Shown here: piece after piece, positions 22,732 through 27,490 of the stretch | Layout: every line of letters starts with the position of its first letter | Numbering within the stretch: position 1 is the stretch's first letter | Assembly: GCA_038232655.1 (NCBI GenBank) | Contig: JBBSNM010000030.1 | Coordinates: 1 to 27,490, forward strand | Direction of reading: 5' to 3' | From: JACCVL01 sp038232655 | GTDB lineage: Bacteria > Actinomycetota > Actinomycetes > Propionibacteriales > Nocardioidaceae | DNA length: 27,490 bases | The notes under the pieces: generated by a model | Databases searched by the model: none | The model's input: the letters and a program-made list of their open reading frames with translations, nothing else | What the model was told of the DNA's origin: nothing | Made by a program: the position numbers and the translations under genes

Positions 22732-23407
22732 GACGGGCTCGGATCAGCGTCTGTGCGGTCTCGGCGGCCACGGCGGCGTCGCGGCAGTAGGCGTCGGCTC
22801 CGATGGCCTGTCCGAACTCCTCGTTCAGCGGGGCGCCACCCACCAGCACGATGTACCGGTCCCGCAGGCCGCGGGTTGCGAGCTCATCGATGACGACCTT
22901 CATGTACGGCATGGTCGTGGTGAGCAGCGCCGACATCCCGAGGATGTCGGGCTGGTGCTCCTCAAGCGCGTTGAGGTAGGTCTGCACGTCGATGTTGATG
23001 CCGATGTCGACGACCTCGAAACCGGCGCCCTCGAGCATCATCGCCACCAGGTTCTTGCCGATGTCGTGGATGTCGCCCTTGACGGTGCCGATCACGACCT
23101 TGCCGATCTGCTCGGCGCCGGTCTCGGCCAGCAGTGGACGCAGCAGCGCCATGCCGCCCTTCATCGCGTTGGCCGCCAGCAGCACCTCGGGCACGAACAA
23201 GATGCCGTCGCGGAAGTCGACGCCGACGATGCGCATGCCCTCGACCAGCGCCTCGTTGAGGACGCGCTGCGGACCCCAGCCACGGCCCAGCAGGATCTGG
23301 GTGCCCTCGATGATCTCGTCGGCCAGGCCGTCGTACAGATCCTCGTGCATCTGCTGCGTCAGTTCGTCGTCGGGCAGCAGCGAGAGGTCCAGGTCGTCTT
23401 CGCTCAT
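22709..23407 (-). CDS. Corrinoid (B12-binding) methyl-carrier protein
   Basis: This 232-residue protein carries the methyl group on cobalamin between the two methyltransferases. The N-terminal B12-binding-2 cap (about 15-95) has a helical pattern with GMRIVGVDFRDG and FVPEVLLAANAMKGG. The Rossmann-type B12-binding domain holds the base-off motif D112-x-H114-x-x-G117 in GTVKGDIHDIGKNL, followed by S159 in GMSALLTTT and the GGAPLN loop near 190. H114 is the lower cobalt ligand. ATG 23407 has AAAGGGA upstream on the minus strand. It is the first gene of the operon, so it should be made in the largest amount, as suits a shared carrier. Its promoter faces that of the IclR gene. Confidence 0.95.
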   Translation of the reverse strand: MSEDDLDLSLLPDDELTQQMHEDLYDGLADEIIEGTQILLGRGWGPQRVLNEALVEGMRIVGVDFRDGILFVPEVLLAANAMKGGMALLRPLLAETGAEQIGKVVIGTVKGDIHDIGKNLVAMMLEGAGFEVVDIGINIDVQTYLNALEEHQPDILGMSALLTTTMPYMKVVIDELATRGLRDRYIVLVGGAPLNEEFGQAIGADAYCRDAAVAAETAQTLIRARRDLATAV

Positions 23408-23443
23408 GATGCATCCCTTTGCCGGTTTGCTGACCGCCCGTGT

Positions 23444-23460
23444 GTTTCACTATGCGGCAC
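23444..23460 (+). promoter_or_regulatory. Candidate IclR operator, site 1 (operon side)
   Basis: GTTTCACTATGCGGCAC lies 36 bases before the first gene of the minus-strand operon. On the reverse strand it shares 12 of 17 bases with site 2 and 13 of 17 with site 3. Its place next to the likely operon promoter suggests control by the divergent IclR protein. That role is inferred. Confidence 0.5.
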
Positions 23461-23543
23461 AGTTCTACCTAGTGGAAAGTGTAGGCATGTCCGACTGAGA
23501 ATGTCGAGCGGAACCCACCCATGGCCCGGCGTGTCGGCTACCC

Positions 23544-23560
23544 GTGCCGCAGAGTCAATG
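23544..23560 (-). promoter_or_regulatory. Candidate IclR operator, site 3 (middle)
   Basis: GTGCCGCAGAGTCAATG (plus-strand reading) matches the reverse complement of site 1 at 13 of 17 positions, including the whole GTGCCGCA block. It starts exactly 37 bp before site 2 and has the same orientation. Confidence 0.4.
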
Positions 23561-23580
23561 GGAACCACTTGGTGGAGTGT

Positions 23581-23597
23581 GTACCGCATCGTGGTTC
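23581..23597 (-). promoter_or_regulatory. Candidate IclR operator, site 2 (regulator side)
   Basis: GTACCGCATCGTGGTTC (plus-strand reading) is the inverted counterpart of site 1, with 12 of 17 matches and the fixed core CACNATGCGG on the minus strand. It lies 35 bases before the IclR ATG, almost mirroring the 36-base distance of site 1 from the operon. A TATGCT hexamer at about 23603-23608 may be the -10 box of the regulator gene. Confidence 0.5.
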
Positions 23598-23632
23598 AAG
23601 GGTATGCTGCCAACTCAATCCCGGGGAGGGCT

Positions 23633-24379
23633 ATGGCCAGCGTCCAGTCGATCGAACGTGCTTTCACGATCCTCGAGGTGGTCTCCGACGAGGCGCGCGG
23701 CGTCACCGAGATCGCGGGCAAGGCCGACCTGCCCAAGTCGACCGTCGCCCGACTGCTGTCGACGCTCGAGCACCTCGGTGTGGTGGAGCGGGTGGACGAT
23801 GGCTCCGACTACCGGCTCGGCCCGCGACTGCAACAGCTGGTCGGACCGGGCGACCCGACCGCCCGGCTGGTGGACCGCGTGCACCCGTGCCTGGAGTGGT
23901 TGGCGCTGCAGCTCGGCGAGGGCACCGGGTTCGCCATCCCCAACGGGTCCGCCATCCAGGTCGTCAGCCAGGTCGAGGGACCGCATGCGGTGCAGGTGCG
24001 CAACTACTCCGGTGAGCTGTTCCCCGCCCACGTGGGTGCGCCCGGGGTGGTGTTGATGGCGCAGTGGGACGAGGCTGCGCTCGACCGCTACCTCGCGCAC
24101 CCGCTGCCCGCCTACACCGAGCACACCGTCGTGCACCCGCACCAGATCCGCGACCGGATCGCCCAGGTGCAGCGCGACGGCGTGTGCTGGGCGCATGAGG
24201 AGTTCGCCGAGGGCATCTCGACCGTCGCGGCCGCGGTCTACGGCTCGAGCGGTCGGGTGCTGGGAGCGTTGTACGCTCACGGGCCCACCTACCGGTTCCC
24301 GGCCCCGGACAGCGTGCAGTGGACCGCCGACCTCATCTACCGCACCGCGGGGGAGATCTTCGCGACCACCAAGAGCTGA
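23633..24379 (+). CDS. IclR-family transcriptional regulator
   Basis: This 248-residue regulator probably controls the divergent demethylation operon and itself. The N-terminal winged helix (about 1-62) reads SVQSIERAFTILEVVSD, VTEIAGKADLPKSTVARLLS and TLEHLGVVERVDDG. The effector domain (about 75-245) has the usual IclR features, such as LFPAHVGAPGVVLMA, GVCWAHEEFAEGISTVAAAV and the closing TAGEIF. ATG 23633 has GGGGAGGG just upstream (about 23622-23629). The longer open frame through the promoter region is rejected because it crosses the start of the corrinoid gene. The effector could be the quaternary amine substrate or a product, which sequence cannot show. Three related 17-bp sites lie in the 225-bp promoter region. 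Confidence 0.93.
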   Translation: MASVQSIERAFTILEVVSDEARGVTEIAGKADLPKSTVARLLSTLEHLGVVERVDDGSDYRLGPRLQQLVGPGDPTARLVDRVHPCLEWLALQLGEGTGFAIPNGSAIQVVSQVEGPHAVQVRNYSGELFPAHVGAPGVVLMAQWDEAALDRYLAHPLPAYTEHTVVHPHQIRDRIAQVQRDGVCWAHEEFAEGISTVAAAVYGSSGRVLGALYAHGPTYRFPAPDSVQWTADLIYRTAGEIFATTKS

Positions 24380-24486
24380 GGTCGCTTCGCAGCCCCTCTG
24401 GTCCGGCCGCTTTGCGCGGCGCAGCGACCCCTTACGGGGCGTGCGTGCCACGTGAAGCGACGCTCCGCCCCGTTTACGTGGCGCGC
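24380..24486. terminator. Three successive inverted repeats after the IclR gene
   Basis: Directly after the IclR stop, GGTCGCTTCGC (24380-24390) pairs with GCGCAGCGACC (24419-24429). CCCC-TTAC-GGGG follows (24428-24439). GCGTGCCACGTGAA (24443-24456) then pairs with TTTACGTGGCGCGC (24473-24486) around a 16-base loop. No long T-run is present. The cluster is likely to stop transcription between the IclR gene and the next gene, or it may be a small repeat element. Confidence 0.5.
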
Positions 24487-24544
24487 GGACCGGTGGTGAG
24501 ACAGCACTGGTGCAGCGCACCCGCACCGGCGCATACTCACCGAC

Positions 24545-25975
24545 ATGGCCGCCGACACAGCAACCGACCCGACCTTCTACCGCAGCGCCGCAGAGGCAAT
24601 CGCAGCACCACCGGAGCGGCTGGCCTACGTCGTCGCCTTCGACCGGGCGGGCCAGCAGCCGGACGCCTTGACGACGATCGACGTGGACGCGCAGTCGCCG
24701 ACGTACGGGCAGGTGGTGGGCTGGGCCGACCTGCCGACCAAGGGTGACGAGCTGCACCACTTCGGCTGGAACGCCTGCAGCAGCGCGCTCATGCACGAGG
24801 GGCACGACATGGACGGCCTGGCCAGGCGCTACCTGCTGCTGCCGGGCATCCGCAGCTCGCGCATCCACGTGTTCGACACCCAGCCCGACCCGGCCGCCCC
24901 GCACCTGGTGCGCAGCATCGACGCCGGCGAGCTGGCCGGCAAGGCGGGGTACTCCCGACCGCACACCCTGCACTGCGGACCGGACGGGATCTTCCTGACC
25001 TGCCTGGGCTCCGCTGACGGCGACAGTGACAGCGGTGACGACGGACCGGCCGGCATCGCCCTGCTCGACCACAGCACGTTCGACGTCGTGCGCGCCTGGG
25101 AGACCGATCGTGGCCCGCAGCGCCTCGCCTACGACGCCTGGTGGCACCTGAACCAGAACGTGCTGGTCACCAGCGAGTGGGGCAGCCCGTCCATGATCGA
25201 GAACGGTCTGGTGCCCGAGCTGCTGCTGGCGGGCAAGTACGGCCACTCGCTGCACTTCTGGGACCTGGCGCAGGGACGCCACGTGCAGGAGGTGGATCTC
25301 GGCGAGCAGCACCAGATGGCGCTGGAGCTGCGTCCCTCGCACGACCCGGACGCCAGCTGGGGTTTTGTGGGGGTCGTGATCTCCACCGAGGACCTGTCGG
25401 CGTCGGTCTGGCGCTGGCGCCGCGACGACGGGCAGCGGTGGACCGCGGACAAGGTCGTCTCCATCCCCGCCGAGCCCGCTGACGCCGACGACCTGCCGCC
25501 GGCGCTGAAGCCCTTCGGGGCGGTGCCGCCGCTGGTCACCGACATCAACCTGTCGGTCGACGACCAGTGGTTGTACGTGTCCTGCTGGGGCACCGGCGAG
25601 CTCAAGCAGTACGACGTGTCCGACCCGGCGCACCCCCGCGAGGCCGGCTCGGTACGCCTCGGCGGCATCGTCGGTCGCCGCCCGCACCCGGCGCAGCCGG
25701 ACCTGCCGCTCGCCGGCGGCCCGCAGATGGTCGAGACCAGCCGGGACGGGCGGCGGGTCTACGTCACCAACTCGCTGTATGGCGCGTGGGACGACCAGTT
25801 CTACCCCGACGGGGTGGGCGCGTGGATGGCCAAGCTCGACGCCGACCTCGACGGCGGTGGACTGCATCCCGATCCCGGCTTCTTCCCCCAGGGCGAGGCG
25901 TTCCGCGGGCTGCGCGCCCACCAGGTGCGGCTGCAGGGTGGCGACGCGTCGTCGGACTCGTACTGCTACCGCTGA
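24545..25975 (+). CDS. Selenium-binding protein 56 / methanethiol oxidase homologue
   Basis: This 476-residue beta-propeller belongs to the SBP56 family. Bacterial and human members oxidise methanethiol to formaldehyde, sulfide and peroxide with a copper centre. Family stretches include TKGDELHHFGWNACSS (His71-72, Cys78), RPHTLHCGPDGIFLTCLG, SEWGSPSMIENGLVPEL, YGHSLHFWDL and QMALELRPSHDP. Near the end are FYPDGVGAWM and LRAHQVRLQGGDASSDSYCY. The Cys at 78 corresponds to the reactive Cys of the family, and conserved His residues for copper appear present. Length is normal. No signal peptide is seen, whereas the Hyphomicrobium enzyme is exported. ATG 24545 lacks a strong ribosome binding site. 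It may belong to one-carbon metabolism like its neighbours, but a direct link is unproven. Confidence 0.92.
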   Translation: MAADTATDPTFYRSAAEAIAAPPERLAYVVAFDRAGQQPDALTTIDVDAQSPTYGQVVGWADLPTKGDELHHFGWNACSSALMHEGHDMDGLARRYLLLPGIRSSRIHVFDTQPDPAAPHLVRSIDAGELAGKAGYSRPHTLHCGPDGIFLTCLGSADGDSDSGDDGPAGIALLDHSTFDVVRAWETDRGPQRLAYDAWWHLNQNVLVTSEWGSPSMIENGLVPELLLAGKYGHSLHFWDLAQGRHVQEVDLGEQHQMALELRPSHDPDASWGFVGVVISTEDLSASVWRWRRDDGQRWTADKVVSIPAEPADADDLPPALKPFGAVPPLVTDINLSVDDQWLYVSCWGTGELKQYDVSDPAHPREAGSVRLGGIVGRRPHPAQPDLPLAGGPQMVETSRDGRRVYVTNSLYGAWDDQFYPDGVGAWMAKLDADLDGGGLHPDPGFFPQGEAFRGLRAHQVRLQGGDASSDSYCYR

Positions 25976-26051
25976 TCAGCTCGGCAACGACCCCTCCACC
26001 CCTAGTTGGATGGCCGACCGGGCAAATCGGCCGCTGTCGGAGCGCTAGTCG

Positions 26052-26813
26052 GTGCCAGCAATACTGCGGTCCGTGGGCGAGCAGCGGGCGATCGAGGTCA
26101 ACTGGGTGCAGGCGATGGCCGGCGCCCTGGCGGCGATGTCATCGGCCGTGCTGCTGTCGACCGTCGGCGTCGCCGGCACCATCATCGGGGCGGCCGCGGG
26201 CAGCGTGATCGCCACCGTCGGTAGCGCCGTCTACGGGCACTATCTGCGCGTCAGCCGCGAGCGGGTCGCCAAGGCTCGCGCGCTGGCCTTCCAGCAGGCA
26301 GCAAGGGCGCGTGCGCGCGGCCTGCGGACCCCGACACTGCCGAAGCCGACACTGCCGAAGCCGCCGGCCGCCGCCGGCTCGACTGCCGCGCCGGACAGTG
26401 ACGGATCCGTCGGCTGGCGAGACGCCGTCCGGGGACTGGCGTGGAAGCGGATCGCGCTTGCCTCGGTGGGCGTCTTCGCGCTGGCTATGGGCACGATCGT
26501 GGCCTTCGAGCTGGCTGCGGGGCAGTCGGTGTCACAGCTCACCGGCGGTAGCGGCGCCGACGGGCCGCGCACGTCTCTCGACGTCGGTGGCGGCCGCGAC
26601 AGCAACGAGCAGCAGCAAGACGCGCCGGACGACCAGCCCGGCGACGCGCCGGGCGACGGTGAGCAGACGGCGCCATCCGACGAGCAGTCCGACGCGCCCA
26701 CGGAGGAGCCGCCCGCCGAGGAGCCGACGGCCGAGGAGCCGCCCGCCGAGGAGCCGCCGGCCGAGGAGCCGCAGGAACCAGCACCGCAGGAGCCGGCGCC
26801 GGCACCGGAGTGA
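26052..26813 (+). CDS. Membrane protein with acidic Glu-Pro repeat tail
   Basis: The frame from GTG 26052 gives 253 residues; GTG 26073 is an equally good start, and neither has a clear ribosome binding site. A hydrophobic, glycine-rich stretch (about 20-65, with LLSTVGVAGTIIGAAAGSVI) is followed by a basic linker holding a direct repeat TLPKP-TLPKP. A second membrane helix is at about 132-155 (IALASVGVFALAMGTIVAFE). After it comes a long acidic tail (about 160-253) with repeats of PAEEP and QEPAP. Such tails are disordered and usually lie outside the membrane. I do not recognise a function. It is convergent with the SorC-type gene, with 26 bases between the stops. Confidence 0.8.
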   Translation: MPAILRSVGEQRAIEVNWVQAMAGALAAMSSAVLLSTVGVAGTIIGAAAGSVIATVGSAVYGHYLRVSRERVAKARALAFQQAARARARGLRTPTLPKPTLPKPPAAAGSTAAPDSDGSVGWRDAVRGLAWKRIALASVGVFALAMGTIVAFELAAGQSVSQLTGGSGADGPRTSLDVGGGRDSNEQQQDAPDDQPGDAPGDGEQTAPSDEQSDAPTEEPPAEEPTAEEPPAEEPPAEEPQEPAPQEPAPAPE

Positions 26814-26839
26814 GGCTGCGACCCCGCGCTGCCAGCTCC

Positions 26840-27490
26840 TCAGCCGGGCGTGCCCAGCTTCAGCACTTCCCGGGCGATGTCGCTGGTGGTGACCAGGGTG
26901 GTCACGATCCCGGCGCCGGCGGCGGCGATCACCGCCTGCGCCCGATGGGGACCGTTGACGAGCGCGACCCGCTCGTCCGCGCGTTGCAGCTGGGTGAGCG
27001 AGGCGCCGATGACGAGGTCGTCCAACGGTGACTCGACCGCCTCACCGGTCGGGCCCAGCAGCCGGCCGCTGACCTCGGCGACCGCGCCCGATCGGGTTCC
27101 CGCGGTGCGGACGGCCGGCGACACGACCTCCCAGACGGTTGAGCAGCGCGCGCGCCAGGCACCGACGGCGACCACGCAGACGTCCAGCTCGTCGGCCAGC
27201 CGCAAGGTGTCCTGGATGCCGGGCTGGCGGCGCAAGGCAGCGGCTGCGGCGGCGTCATCCACGACCAGCGGGGCGTGCACCTGGTGGGCAACTCCGCCGG
27301 CGAGGCGGGCGACCCGCTGGACGACGTCGAGGGTGGTGGCCGACCCCGCCGGTGCCGCCAGCGAGCCGCACAGCTGGATGGCGGTGCATCGCGGCAGCTC
27401 GCCCAGCGCATCCACCATCGCGTCGATGGTCCGGCTCCAGGTCAGGCCCAGCAGCGCGTTGTCGGGCACCAGGCCGGGAAGTATCTCCGC
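26840..27490 (-). CDS. SorC/DeoR-type sugar-binding transcriptional regulator (5' end beyond window)
   Basis: The frame is open from the right edge (AEILPGL...) to TGA 26840, giving 216 residues. It corresponds to the effector-binding domain of SorC-family regulators. LGLTWSRTIDAMVDAL follows the usual LPG entry. Then come CTAIQLCGSLA, DVVQRVARLAGGVAHQVHAP and LADELDVCVVAVGAW. Near the end are LVNGPHRAQAVIAAAGAGIV and TTLVTTSDIAREVL. These domains bind phosphorylated sugars and control the DNA-binding half. The helix-turn-helix part must lie beyond 27490 and is not seen. A GTG at 27469 opens a shorter frame but is internal to the domain. Target genes are probably outside the window. Confidence 0.88.
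   Translation of the reverse strand, partial: AEILPGLVPDNALLGLTWSRTIDAMVDALGELPRCTAIQLCGSLAAPAGSATTLDVVQRVARLAGGVAHQVHAPLVVDDAAAAAALRRQPGIQDTLRLADELDVCVVAVGAWRARCSTVWEVVSPAVRTAGTRSGAVAEVSGRLLGPTGEAVESPLDDLVIGASLTQLQRADERVALVNGPHRAQAVIAAAGAGIVTTLVTTSDIAREVLKLGTPG

Noticed and set aside
23408..23632. Cobalamin riboswitch before the operon
   Set aside because: The 225-bp region shared by two divergent promoters shows no B12-box-like sequence or long leader fold that I can recognise, and it is occupied by the 17-bp sites.

Overview
The window is high-GC, densely coding DNA with frequent GTG starts, many 4-bp ATGA/GTGA overlaps and WP/AP-rich proteins. This fits a chromosome of an Actinomycetota bacterium. 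I cannot name the genus from sequence alone. No rRNA, tRNA or CRISPR array is visible.

Left part (1-7236) is accessory in character. It starts with the C-terminal end of an IS5-type transposase. A VapBC-like toxin-antitoxin pair follows with a palindromic operator, then a 14-bp tandem repeat and the remnant of a second PIN-domain toxin. Next come DUF2786 and DUF2695 proteins, an unrecognised small protein, two TY-Chap (YbjN-like) paralogues and a histidine phosphatase. Between the TY-Chap genes lies a choice-of-anchor-I type gene that is broken by an N-terminal deletion and two identical one-base insertions.

Middle part (7376-14597) holds a NarL-type sensor kinase and response regulator overlapping by 4 bp, a membrane protein, an HNH nuclease with a possible modified-base-reading N-terminal domain, an MDR-family oxidoreductase and an aldehyde dehydrogenase.

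The core of the window (14729-24379) is a cobalamin-dependent demethylation island. A divergently transcribed IclR regulator faces a seven-gene, overlapping minus-strand operon. In order of transcription it encodes a corrinoid protein, a DUF1638 protein, a small 'virulence factor' family protein, a methyl-THF:corrinoid methyltransferase (DHPS fold), a RACo-like 2Fe-2S/ASKHA corrinoid reactivator, a non-pyrrolysine MttB-family methyltransferase, and a dimethylglycine/sarcosine dehydrogenase-like FAD plus GcvT enzyme. The parts suggest that one methyl group of a quaternary amine (glycine betaine is the best guess) goes via the corrinoid to tetrahydrofolate. The remaining N-methyl groups would then be oxidised and captured on folate. 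Three copies of a 17-bp motif in the divergent promoter are candidate IclR operators.

Right part (24545-27490) has a selenium-binding protein/methanethiol oxidase homologue, a membrane protein with an acidic Glu-Pro repeat tail, and the sugar-binding part of a SorC-type regulator that runs off the window.

The least expected structure is a dispersed 50-bp interrupted palindrome. It is present four times (2816, 4845, 12929, 14649), always intergenic and always exactly 50 bp, with conserved arms and a variable centre.
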